This document shows, piece by piece, positions 1 to 5,905 of a stretch of 6,420 nt of DNA. The DNA comes from Citricoccus sp. WCRC_4. GTDB lineage: Bacteria > Actinomycetota > Actinomycetes > Actinomycetales > Micrococcaceae. The stretch spans positions 1 through 6,420 of the forward strand of contig JAPFFX010000064.1 in the NCBI GenBank assembly GCA_026645375.1, written 5' to 3'. A program made the translations under genes and the position numbers. The notes beneath the pieces were generated by a model. That model had not been told where the DNA came from. It saw only the letters and a program-made list of their open reading frames with translations, and searched no databases. Position 1 is the first letter of the stretch, and the number at the start of each line of letters is the position of its first letter.

Positions 1-1
1 G

Positions 2-814
2 TGGAGCGACACCACGCTCTACATCGCGCTGGCGATGGCGCTGTTCACGATGGCTTTCGGCGCCCGCCATCTCGACGCCACCGAGCGGCACCAGGGGCTC
101 GTGGTTGCGATCGCGTTCGAGTCGGTGGTCAAGTTGCTGGCGTTCATCGCCGTCGGCGTCTTCGTCTGCTGGGGCATCCATGACGGCCTCGGCGACCTGT
201 TCGCTCGTGCCCAGGCCGAGCCGGGGATTGCCCGGCTGCTCAGCCCCGGGACCGACACCTTCGCCTGGAGCCAGTGGTTCGCGCTCAACCTGCTGGCGAT
301 GCTGTCGGTGATCCTGCTGCCGCGGCAGTTCCAGATCATGGTCGTGGAGAACACCGACGAACGCCACGTCCGCCGCGCGGCGTGGGCGTTCCCGTTGTAC
401 CTGCTGCTGATCAACCTGTTCGTGCTGCCGATCGCGTTCGCCGGCCTGCTGCAGTCGGGTGGCGACGGCTCGCGCGCCGACATCTTCGTGCTGTCGCTGC
501 CGCTGGCGTTCGACCGGTCGGGGCTGGCGCTGCTGGCATTCATCGGCGGATTCTCGGCGGCGACCGGGATGATCATCGTCGAGAGCATCGCGGTCGCCAC
601 GATGATCTGCAACGACCTGGTGATGCCGCTGCTGCTGCGGCTGCGCGGGATCCCTCCACCTGGTGTGACTCGGGGTCAGCTCCACGCAAGGAGCGCTGAT
701 CTCGCCCCGGCCGTGGGCATCATGGGGAGTAGGCTCCGCCCGCGCGTGTCCCGGGTGGCCCGTGACCTGCTGATCGACGAAAGAAGGCGCTGTGCGATTC
801 CTCGCTCCCCGTGA
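2..814 (+). CDS. Partial symporter-type sensor histidine kinase (CbrA-like), truncated at both ends
   Basis: The frame is open from base 2 (WSDTTLYIALAMALF...) and enters the window from the left, so the true start lies outside; an internal ATG at 35 is not a credible start. The protein is strongly hydrophobic, with several membrane spans. It carries FGARHLDATERHQG, AFESVVKLLAF, LLPRQFQIMVVEN and IVESIAVATMICNDLVMPLLLR, which I recognise as the C-terminal half of the sodium/solute symporter (SSS) domain of CbrA-type sensor kinases of Gammaproteobacteria, close to Xanthomonadaceae. In that family PAS, HisKA and HATPase domains follow; here none does. Family-like sequence stops at about base 649, in a GGATCC. 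The frame then runs another 54 codons of unrelated, proline- and arginine-rich sequence to a stop at 812-814, overlapping the next gene's start. The kinase half is therefore lost, and any product from this fragment would not signal. Family call is from recognition; the phylum is inferred. Confidence 0.75.
   Translation, partial: WSDTTLYIALAMALFTMAFGARHLDATERHQGLVVAIAFESVVKLLAFIAVGVFVCWGIHDGLGDLFARAQAEPGIARLLSPGTDTFAWSQWFALNLLAMLSVILLPRQFQIMVVENTDERHVRRAAWAFPLYLLLINLFVLPIAFAGLLQSGGDGSRADIFVLSLPLAFDRSGLALLAFIGGFSAATGMIIVESIAVATMICNDLVMPLLLRLRGIPPPGVTRGQLHARSADLAPAVGIMGSRLRPRVSRVARDLLIDERRRCAIPRSP
648..653. other. Probable chimeric junction at a GGATCC site
   Basis: Sequence to the left reads as a gammaproteobacterial symporter-kinase up to ...LLLRLRG. 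From here on the same frame loses all family resemblance and becomes the upstream region of an actinobacterial transporter gene. The break coincides with GGATCC (GATC at 649-652), which contains a Sau3AI/BamHI recognition sequence, as expected if two GATC-ended fragments were ligated. Caution: GATC is frequent in the left 800 bases, roughly one per 80 bases, so coincidence is possible. GGATCC itself I found only here. Confidence 0.55.
730..735 (+). promoter_or_regulatory. Possible -10 element for the MFS gene
   Basis: TAGGCT lies about 57 bases upstream of the GTG start. It fits the TANNNT pattern and resembles the TAGGTT boxes ahead of the two stress genes further right. No convincing -35 hexamer is visible at the usual spacing, so support is weak. 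The rest of 654-791 shows no gene that I can support. Confidence 0.25.
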
Positions 815-2078
815 CCGGCAGGGCGTTGCTGGTGCTGCGGACGGTTCGCCACCGGCGGGCGATGCAGGGCAACAGCGCCGCACCCTGGGAACCGTTCCGG
901 TCCTGCTGGCCATGGTTGCCGTGTTCGTGGCGGCCATCAACCTGCGCGCCGGCATCGCCTCCCTGGGTCCCGTGCTCGGCGATGTCCTGGATGCCTTCGG
1001 CGCGGCCGGCTGGCTGGCCGGGGTGGTCACGGCCATCCCGGGCCTGTTCTTCGCCCTGATGGGCCTGGCCGCCGTTCCGCTGGCGAGGCGGCTGGGGTTG
1101 AGCGCGGCACTCACGGCCGGCATGGTCCTCACGCTGATCGGCCTGGCGGTGCGCCCCTGGGTGGGACAGGTCTGGGTGTTCATCGTCCTCACCGCGTTCG
1201 TGGTGGCGGGCATCGCCTTGGCCAATGTGCTCCTGCCGGCCTGGATCAAGAACCATGGTCGGCACCGCACGGTGGCACTGATGACCATCTACGCCTCGAT
1301 CCTGGGGGTCTCCGGCGCCATCGGTCCGTTGAGCGCCCTGCTCTTCGACGGCGAGGACTCCTGGCGGTGGGCGCTGTTCGTCTGGGCCTCATTCGCGGCC
1401 GTGCAGGTGGTCGTGTGGGTGATCGTCACGGCCCGCACCGGCTTCGATTTCCCCTCCGTCACCGTGACGGTGGACCGTCCGGGCGGGTCGTTGTGGAAGG
1501 CCCCGACGGCGGTGTTCCTCATGGCGTTCTTCGGCCTGCAGTCGATGAACGCCTACGTCCAGATGGGCTGGCTGCCGCAGATCTACCTCGACAGCGGGGC
1601 GCCCGCCTCCGTGGGGGCCATCTCCTTGGCGCTGATCGGTGCGCTGAGCATCGTCGGCGGCCTGGTCATGCCGTTCATCATCAGCCGCGTCCGCCACCTG
1701 GGAGTCTTCCCCGTGCTGTTCTCGGCGCTCTCTGCCGCCGGGTACCTGGGGTTGTACCTGGCGGCCGACGTCTATCCGTTGCTGTGGGCTCTGCTGCTCG
1801 GGCTCGGAGGCTTCTGCTTTCCCACCGCCCTGGCGCTGATCCCGGCGCGCAGTCGGAACGCCCTGGTCACCGCCAGGCTGTCCGGGTTCGTCCAGCCGTT
1901 CGGTTACTTCGTCGCCGCCGCCGGCCCCCTGCTGGTCGGCATCGTCTATGACATCACCGGCCAGTGGTCGGTGATTCTGCTGGCCCTGGTGGCAGGGACC
2001 GTGGCCATGGCCCTCGCCGGATTCCGCGCCAGCCGTCCGGGCTACATCGACGACGAGCTCGCGGCCCCCATGCCCTAG
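792..2078 (+). CDS. MFS transporter, CynX/NimT (cyanate/nitroimidazole-type) family
   Basis: A 428-residue, 12-span major facilitator protein of the inner membrane. The signature INLRAGIASLGPVL (residues 49-62, first membrane span) matches the NLRxxxxSxGP motif of the CynX/NimT branch, whose members include E. coli CynX (cyanate) and YeaN/NimT (2-nitroimidazole export). Later features also fit the family: LANVLLPAWIK (143-153), a central cytoplasmic loop around 214-235 and PARSRN (351-356). The substrate cannot be deduced. The GTG at 792 is chosen because AAGAAGG (781-787) lies four bases upstream. This gives a cytoplasmic tail of about 32 residues, longer than usual and low in complexity; a start at the internal ATG at 912 would remove it but would begin inside the first span. 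The gene is transcribed alone: the next gene starts 158 bases later behind a possible terminator and promoter. It is the first complete gene right of the junction, so its left neighbour in the source genome is unknown. Confidence 0.85.
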   Translation: MRFLAPRDRQGVAGAADGSPPAGDAGQQRRTLGTVPVLLAMVAVFVAAINLRAGIASLGPVLGDVLDAFGAAGWLAGVVTAIPGLFFALMGLAAVPLARRLGLSAALTAGMVLTLIGLAVRPWVGQVWVFIVLTAFVVAGIALANVLLPAWIKNHGRHRTVALMTIYASILGVSGAIGPLSALLFDGEDSWRWALFVWASFAAVQVVVWVIVTARTGFDFPSVTVTVDRPGGSLWKAPTAVFLMAFFGLQSMNAYVQMGWLPQIYLDSGAPASVGAISLALIGALSIVGGLVMPFIISRVRHLGVFPVLFSALSAAGYLGLYLAADVYPLLWALLLGLGGFCFPTALALIPARSRNALVTARLSGFVQPFGYFVAAAGPLLVGIVYDITGQWSVILLALVAGTVAMALAGFRASRPGYIDDELAAPMP

Positions 2079-2096
2079 GGGAGGTACCCGGCCGCC

Positions 2097-2122
2097 GCCC
2101 CGGAGCGAGGACCACCCGGGGC
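2097..2122 (+). terminator. Possible terminator hairpin after the MFS gene
   Basis: GCCCCGG (2097-2103) and CCGGGGC (2116-2122) form a perfect 7-bp all-G/C stem with a 12-base loop, starting 18 bases after the MFS stop. It is followed by CACTTT rather than a proper U tract, so its strength as an intrinsic terminator is doubtful. Confidence 0.4.
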
Positions 2123-2126
2123 CACT

Positions 2127-2157
2127 TTGGGGCGTTCGGGGAGACATCCGCTAGGTT
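2127..2157 (+). promoter_or_regulatory. Possible promoter of the GlsB-type gene
   Basis: TAGGTT (2152-2157) is a plausible -10 box. TTGGGG (2127-2132) lies 19 bases upstream as a poor -35 candidate. Transcription would start near 2164, giving a leader of roughly 73 bases. The same TAGGTT hexamer occurs upstream of the cold-shock gene. Confidence 0.3.
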
Positions 2158-2236
2158 CGATAGTCGGCCCTGATGAGGCGAGACCCGGTTCACCGGGGCC
2201 GGAGCAGACCAGTTCATCATCGAGAGAGGACCCAGT

Positions 2237-2500
2237 GTGATCGGATTTATCGTGGCAGGACTTGTCATCGGCGCCCTTGCCCGCCTGATCAAGCCCGGCA
2301 AGCAGAACCTCGGCCTCATCGCCACCCTGCTGTTGGGACTGGCAGGGTCAGTGATCGGTGGAGTGGTGGCCAACCTGTTGGGCACGGGGGACATCTTCGA
2401 GCTCAACGTCCTGGGCTTCATCGTCGCCGTGGTCGCGGCCGTGCTCCTGATCGGCGTCGCGGAGACCCTGGCGGGGCGCAGCCGCTCCCGCACCCACTGA
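2237..2500 (+). CDS. GlsB/YeaQ/YmgE family small stress-response membrane protein
   Basis: An 87-residue, glycine-rich membrane protein with three predicted spans (about residues 2-18, 27-48 and 57-77) and a short basic tail (RSRSRTH). The family pattern is clear: MIGFIVAGLVIGALARLIKPG at the start, then a second span containing GLAGSVIGG and a third beginning LGFIVAVVAAVLL. The family was once called transglycosylase-associated, but it has no catalytic domain. It is linked to general stress (acid, bile, envelope) in other bacteria, and its molecular role is unsettled. The length is normal for the family. GTG at 2237 is supported by GAGAGGA (2223-2229), seven bases upstream. It sits between the MFS gene and a cold-shock gene on the same strand, but 247 bases separate it from the latter, so the two are probably separate transcripts. 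Confidence 0.9.
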   Translation: MIGFIVAGLVIGALARLIKPGKQNLGLIATLLLGLAGSVIGGVVANLLGTGDIFELNVLGFIVAVVAAVLLIGVAETLAGRSRSRTH

Positions 2501-2539
2501 CGGCTCCGCGCGCCTCAGGGCCGCCGATCCACGCGGGCA

Positions 2540-2592
2540 TTCAGCACGAGTCGACGCGTGCATTAGGTTGCTCGGCGTTTGTGCCGTACGGT
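2540..2592 (+). promoter_or_regulatory. Promoter candidates for the cold-shock gene
   Basis: Two overlapping options are visible. The first is TTCAGC (2540-2545), 18 bases, then TAGGTT (2564-2569), whose -10 matches the box ahead of the GlsB-type gene. The second is TTAGGT (2563-2568), 18 bases, then TACGGT (2587-2592). Either gives a leader of about 150-170 bases, typical of cold-inducible csp genes. I cannot decide between them by eye. Confidence 0.35.
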
Positions 2593-2599
2593 GGTACCA

Positions 2600-2747
2600 G
2601 AAGTAGTAGTAGCAGTAAGTCCGTCAGATTTGCGGACCGGGCAGCCCCTCGGGGCTGAACGGGGCGTCGAGAAGCGGTTCGCAACATGCCGCTTCGCCCC
2701 CGCTGGAACCTTCAGCGGGTATACACCCCGAAAGAAAAGAGGCCACC
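2600..2747 (+). promoter_or_regulatory. Structured 5' leader of the cold-shock gene (candidate thermoregulator)
   Basis: This leader has no credible coding content and holds four consecutive potential hairpins. (1) GTCCG 2619-2623 pairs with CGGAC 2633-2637. (2) CAGCCCC 2642-2648 pairs with GGGGCTG 2651-2657; the true loop probably opens to four bases. (3) GAAGCGG 2671-2677 pairs with CCGCTTC 2689-2695, extended by GGGGC 2661-2665 with GCCCC 2696-2700 across a 5-base bulge. (4) CCCGCTG 2699-2705 pairs with CAGCGGG 2713-2719. Hairpins 3 and 4 compete for bases 2699-2700. An AGT-rich single-stranded stretch (about 2602-2619) precedes them, and the ribosome site AAGAGG (2737-2742) follows unpaired. 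Long folded leaders control csp mRNA stability and translation in other bacteria; that role here is inferred. Confidence 0.5.
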
Positions 2748-2951
2748 ATGGCCACCGGTACCGTCAAGTGGTTCAACGCTGAGAAGGGCTTCGGCTTCAT
2801 CTCCCCGGACGACAACTCCGCTGACATCTTCGTTCACTTCTCCGCCATCGAGGGCTCCGGCTTCAAGGAGCTGCAGGAGGACCAGAAGGTCGAGTTCGAG
2901 GCGACCCAGGGCGCCAAGGGCATGCAGGCCTCCTCGGTCCGCCCGCTCTGA
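2748..2951 (+). CDS. cspA: CspA-family cold-shock protein
   Basis: A 67-residue single cold-shock domain (OB fold), the standard length. It begins MATGTVKWFN and has RNP1 as KGFGFI (residues 13-18) and RNP2 as DIFVHF (26-31), with W8 and the aromatic residues F15, F17, F28, H30 and F31 that stack on nucleic acid bases. Such proteins bind single-stranded RNA and DNA in the cytoplasm, melt RNA secondary structure and help translation in the cold or in stress. ATG 2748 is preceded by AAGAGG, five bases upstream. The gene stands alone, with its own long leader and a strong terminator 17 bases after the stop. Most actinobacteria carry several csp paralogues, so the cspA symbol denotes the family and not necessarily the main cold-inducible copy. 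Nothing in the protein is unusual. Confidence 0.96.
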   Translation: MATGTVKWFNAEKGFGFISPDDNSADIFVHFSAIEGSGFKELQEDQKVEFEATQGAKGMQASSVRPL

Positions 2952-2967
2952 TCTAGTCAGACGCACG

Positions 2968-3004
2968 AAGCGGCCGCTCTCCCCATCGGGAGGGCGGCCG
3001 CTTT
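2968..3004. terminator. Strong hairpin terminator shared by convergent genes
   Basis: A 16-bp stem (2968-2983 with 2988-3003, one T-G wobble) closes a 4-base CATC loop and ends in TTT. It starts 17 bases after the cold-shock stop and lies 34 bases past the stop of the convergent hydrolase gene, so it can serve transcripts from both sides. Both arms contain GCGGCCGC (2970-2977 and 2994-3001). Confidence 0.85.
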
Positions 3005-3037
3005 GCTGTACGCGGGGTGATGGACACCCGCCGCGTC

Positions 3038-4120
3038 TCACACGCTGTACAACTGCCGGTCCACGGCCAGGGAGTACGGGCCGTCGTAGTGCTCTGCGAT
3101 CCCGGCGATGTCCTCCGTGGAGAACACGCCGGCCACGTGGCTGACCACCACCTCCCTTGCGCCGGCCGCGGTAGCGATCCGACCGATGCCCTCCGGGGTG
3201 GTGTGGCTCGACTCCAGGTGGTGCAGGAACTCCTCGGAGAAGTCCTGACCACGATAGAAGTCCATGTTGACCACCTCGTGCACCATCAGGTCCGCATCGC
3301 GGCTGAGTCGGGCCACGTTCTGGTGCTCGGCGGTGTCCCCGGAGAAGGCGATGACGCCGTGCTCCGACTCGAAGCGGAACGCGAAGGACGGGAAGACGGG
3401 CAGGTGTGGCACGAGGGTGGCCTGCACCTGCACCAGGTCGTCCTCGTAGATGGTGAACGGCTCCATGTCCGGGACCGGGTTGCGGTCCGGGTCGGCGTGG
3501 AGTGAGCGCGGCAACTCGATGTCCACGCCCTCGAAGAGCTCGTCGAGCGGCGTGCGGGCCTCGTCTGTGGTCCGGATGTTGATGTCGTAGGCGTACGCCT
3601 GCAGCAGCCGGTGCACGAGATCGCGCATGCCCGTACGCGGCGGCGTGATGTGCGGGTGGATGTCCTCGGGCAAGGGGCTGCGGCCCGGCCCGACGATCCC
3701 CACCTTCGAGGTCACTCCCTGCACCGGGGTGTCCCAGTTGTAGAGCATGTACGCGGCGATCTCACTGACGTGGTCGGAGTGCAGGTGGGTCACGAACGCC
3801 TGGCGCAGCCTGTTGCCCGTCAGTCCGGAGTCGGCCGCCTGCCGCGGCATGCCCAGTCCGAAGTCCACGAGGTAGTGCTGTCCGTCCACGACGACGGCGC
3901 TCGCGATCCCATGGCGTGGGCCGCGGATGGCGGGGCCGGCGGCGGTGCCCAGCGTGATGAGGTGCATGCCGGTGTCCGGCACGGTCTCCGGGGTGGCCAG
4001 GACGGGAGTCTCGACGGCCGCCGCCGGACCGGCGCCCAGGAAGGGCGCGGTCAAGGCGGTGACGCCGCCGGCTCCCAGCAGGGTGCGGCGGGAGACGCGG
4101 GAACGGTTCTCGGAAGTCAT
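3038..4120 (-). CDS. Tat-exported metallo-beta-lactamase-fold hydrolase
   Basis: A 360-residue protein with a twin-arginine signal: SRVSRRTLLGAGG (residues 7-19), a hydrophobic stretch, and a probable cleavage after AAA (33-35). It should therefore be exported already folded. The mature part is an MBL-fold metal hydrolase closest to the RNase Z/arylsulfatase (AtsA)-like branch: HLHSDH (112-117) for two metal ions, then candidate ligands H239 (VPHLP), D262 (FSGDTA) and H328 (VVSHVA), plus SSHTTPEG (304-311). Chemically it could be an arylsulfatase, lactonase, esterase or phosphodiesterase; a tRNA-processing role is unlikely for an exported protein. ATG at 4120 is chosen over the in-frame ATG at 4177 because GGAGG lies four bases upstream and the Tat motif then falls at the usual distance; the upstream ATG would also run through the probable promoter. 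It is divergent from the benzoylformate decarboxylase gene and shares its control region, suggesting co-regulation. Its substrate is unknown. Confidence 0.88.
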   Translation of the reverse strand: MTSENRSRVSRRTLLGAGGVTALTAPFLGAGPAAAVETPVLATPETVPDTGMHLITLGTAAGPAIRGPRHGIASAVVVDGQHYLVDFGLGMPRQAADSGLTGNRLRQAFVTHLHSDHVSEIAAYMLYNWDTPVQGVTSKVGIVGPGRSPLPEDIHPHITPPRTGMRDLVHRLLQAYAYDINIRTTDEARTPLDELFEGVDIELPRSLHADPDRNPVPDMEPFTIYEDDLVQVQATLVPHLPVFPSFAFRFESEHGVIAFSGDTAEHQNVARLSRDADLMVHEVVNMDFYRGQDFSEEFLHHLESSHTTPEGIGRIATAAGAREVVVSHVAGVFSTEDIAGIAEHYDGPYSLAVDRQLYSV

Positions 4121-4176
4121 GGTTCCTCCAGGCGCGGCTGTCGACCGCGCGGTAGTGATGCGGGACACGGGGTCCA

Positions 4177-4198
4177 AACCACTCTCAAGGTAGTGGTT
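4177..4198. promoter_or_regulatory. Inverted repeat, candidate operator of the divergent promoters
   Basis: AACCACT (4177-4183) and AGTGGTT (4192-4198) are perfect inverted arms 8 bases apart. The repeat overlaps the -10 candidate of the leftward gene and touches the -35 candidate of the rightward gene, as expected for a dimeric regulator controlling both. No regulator gene lies within the window, so the protein is unknown. A transcript hairpin is possible but has no T tract on either side. Confidence 0.5.
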
Positions 4199-4209
4199 GG
4201 TGCCGTCAA
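4181..4209 (-). promoter_or_regulatory. Possible promoter of the MBL hydrolase
   Basis: Read on the - strand, TTGACG (4209-4204) is a good -35 box. It is followed by a 17-base spacer and GAGAGT (4186-4181), a fair -10 that keeps A at position 2 and T at position 6. The leader would be about 55 bases. The inverted repeat covers the -10 and most of the spacer, so a protein bound there would block it. Confidence 0.45.
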
Positions 4210-4228
4210 GTGACTATGCCGATAGAGT
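4197..4228 (+). promoter_or_regulatory. Possible promoter of the benzoylformate decarboxylase operon
   Basis: TAGAGT (4223-4228) is a plausible -10 box 34 bases upstream of the start codon. TTGGTG (4197-4202) is the best -35 candidate, but its 20-base spacer is long. Poor spacing would suit a promoter that needs an activator. The inverted repeat at 4177-4198 ends at this -35. Confidence 0.35.
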
Positions 4229-4262
4229 GTTGCCCAGATCACATCGATAGGAGCAATGGGGA

Positions 4263-5855
4263 ATGTCCAACACCGTCGTGCAGGCCTCGGCCGAACTGTT
4301 CCGCGCCCACGGGATGACCACGATCTTCGGGAATCCGGGGTCGAACGAGCTGCCGTTCCTTGCGGGGCTGGGGGAGGGGTTCGACTTCGTGCTGGGCCTG
4401 CACGAGCAGACGGTGGTGGGCATGGCCGAGGGGTACGCCCGGGCCACGGGCGGCCCCGTGCTGGTGAACCTGCACGCCGCTTCCGGGACCGGCAACGCGA
4501 TGGGGGCGCTGACCAACGCCCGGTACGCGAACATCCCGTTGGTGGTTCTGGCCGGTCAGCAGGTGCGCCGCACCGTGGGCCAGGAGACGATGCTGGCGAA
4601 CATCGACGCGGGGATGCTCACCTATCCGCTGACGAAGTACGCGCACGAGCCGCTGTCCGCGCAGGACGTGCCGCGGGCGCTGTCCCAGGCGATCCTCGAG
4701 GCCGGCACGAGTCCGGCCGGGCCGGTCTACGTCTCCGTCCCGCTGGATGACTGGGAGCAGGAGGCATTGGCCGATGACGCGCTGCTGGCTCAGCGATCGG
4801 TGCGCACCGCCGGGGTGTTGCCGCCGGAGGTGGCCGCCGAGCTGGTCGCCGCCGCCGACGGTGCGCGCAGCCTGGCCCTGGTGCTGGGCCCGCAGGTCGA
4901 CGCCGCCGCCGTGGCGGACGCGAGCGTGTGGGATGCGGTGGTGTCCCTGGCCGAACGTGCCGACGCCACCGTGTACGTGGCCCCGTCCCCGGCCCGCGGG
5001 CCGTTCCCGACCACGCACCCGAACTTCGGCGGGGTGATCGTGCCCGGGATCAGCTCGGTGCGCCAGCGCCTGGCCGGGCACGACGTCGTCATGGTCCTGG
5101 GGGCCCCGGTGTTCCGGTACCACCGGTGGGAACCCGGGGACTACCTGACCGAGGGCACCCGGGTGTGGCACCTGACCCAGGACCCCTCGGAGGCGGCCCG
5201 GGCCCCGTTCGGCACCGCGGTCGTGGCGGACGTCGGGAGGGCCGCCCTCACGCTGGCCGAGGGCGTGGCGGACCGGGGCACCCGCCGGCCCGCACGCCAG
5301 CTGCCTGCGGCGAAGACTTCCGCGGAGGGCATGACCGGTACCGAGATCCTCGAGGTCCTCAATGCCCACGTCACCGAGTCCGTGGTCTACGTCAACGAGA
5401 CCACCACCCTGGACCTGGACTACCTGGAGCGGATCGCGATCGACCGGCCGGGCCGGTACCACTTCCCGGCCTCGGGGGGCCTCGGGTTCGGCCTGCCGGC
5501 CGCCGTCGGGCTGGCCCTGGGCGACCCGCAGGCCACCGTGGTGGCCACGGTGGGCGACGGCTCGGCGAACTACGGGATCACCGCCCTGTACACCGCCGCG
5601 CAGCGCCAGACCCGGACCGTGTTCGTCATCGTCAACAATGCCGGATACGGCGCCCTGGCCGGCTTCGCCCAGCGGATGGGCGTACCCGATGTACCCGGGC
5701 TGACCCTGGGTGGGATCGACTTCGTCGCCCTGGCCCAGGGCTACGGCGTGCCCGGCAGCCGGACCACCACCCGCGAGGAGTTCGAGCAGGCCTACCGGGA
5801 CGCCCTCGCCGCCGACGGGCCCGTCCTGATCGACGCCCGCGTGGTCACCGGATGA
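4263..5855 (+). CDS. mdlC: Benzoylformate decarboxylase (ThDP-dependent)
   Basis: A 530-residue enzyme of the pyruvate-oxidase/decarboxylase family, which converts benzoylformate to benzaldehyde and CO2 in mandelate breakdown. It follows Pseudomonas putida MdlC (about 528 residues) along its length: GNPGSNELPFL (23-33) with the active-site Ser S27, the cofactor-activating Glu E48 in HEQTVVGMAEGYA, catalytic H71 in NLHAASGTGNAMGAL, and catalytic H287 in APVFRYH. The ThDP motif runs from GDGSANY (431-437) to NN (458-459). The central domain keeps GHDVVMVLGAP (272-282). The substrate-pocket segment is YGALAGFAQ (462-470), where the P. putida enzyme as I recall has YGALRWFAG, so specificity could differ. 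ATG 4263 is preceded by GGAG (4250-4253), nine bases away. An ATG at 4256 is out of frame and ignored. It is the first gene of an operon with the dehydrogenase 50 bases downstream. Related ThDP decarboxylases are less likely, given the intact Ser/His/His set. Confidence 0.92.
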   Translation: MSNTVVQASAELFRAHGMTTIFGNPGSNELPFLAGLGEGFDFVLGLHEQTVVGMAEGYARATGGPVLVNLHAASGTGNAMGALTNARYANIPLVVLAGQQVRRTVGQETMLANIDAGMLTYPLTKYAHEPLSAQDVPRALSQAILEAGTSPAGPVYVSVPLDDWEQEALADDALLAQRSVRTAGVLPPEVAAELVAAADGARSLALVLGPQVDAAAVADASVWDAVVSLAERADATVYVAPSPARGPFPTTHPNFGGVIVPGISSVRQRLAGHDVVMVLGAPVFRYHRWEPGDYLTEGTRVWHLTQDPSEAARAPFGTAVVADVGRAALTLAEGVADRGTRRPARQLPAAKTSAEGMTGTEILEVLNAHVTESVVYVNETTTLDLDYLERIAIDRPGRYHFPASGGLGFGLPAAVGLALGDPQATVVATVGDGSANYGITALYTAAQRQTRTVFVIVNNAGYGALAGFAQRMGVPDVPGLTLGGIDFVALAQGYGVPGSRTTTREEFEQAYRDALAADGPVLIDARVVTG

Positions 5856-5905
5856 CCCGGACCACCACGTCCACCACCCAGTACACGCACGACCAAGGGA
5901 GCATC

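Noticed and set aside
1..650. Horizontal transfer of a gammaproteobacterial kinase into the actinobacterium
   Set aside because: There is no integrase, transposase, repeat or tRNA boundary, and the edge lies on a restriction site in mid-domain; a join artefact is simpler, though not proven.
35..814. Reading the kinase fragment and its tail as a complete 259-residue membrane protein starting at 35
   Set aside because: The frame is open upstream to the window edge with family-like sequence, and the last 54 codons look like read-through past the junction.
1389..2147. Open frame of 252 codons on the - strand opposite the MFS gene
   Set aside because: It is low-complexity and Gly/Gln/Arg/His-rich with no family resemblance; the opposite strand encodes a clear 12-span transporter.
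2602..2616. Short AGT repeat tract as a microsatellite or CRISPR-like repeat
   Set aside because: There are only about four imperfect units with no spacer structure; it is better seen as an unpaired part of the csp leader.
2173..2658. Open + strand frame covering the GlsB-type gene and the cold-shock leader
   Set aside because: It is Arg/Pro-rich and out of frame with the recognisable GlsB-family protein, and it runs through the structured leader.
4121..4177. Extending the MBL hydrolase to the in-frame ATG at 4177
   Set aside because: It lacks a good ribosome site, would push the Tat motif too far from the N-terminus and would start inside the inverted repeat; the ATG at 4120 has GGAGG at the right distance.
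4239..5462. Long open frame of 407 codons on the - strand opposite benzoylformate decarboxylase
   Set aside because: It is a high-GC shadow frame of a well-supported gene: composition is Gly/Arg/His/Gln-rich, there are no recognisable motifs, and it overlaps the divergent promoter region.
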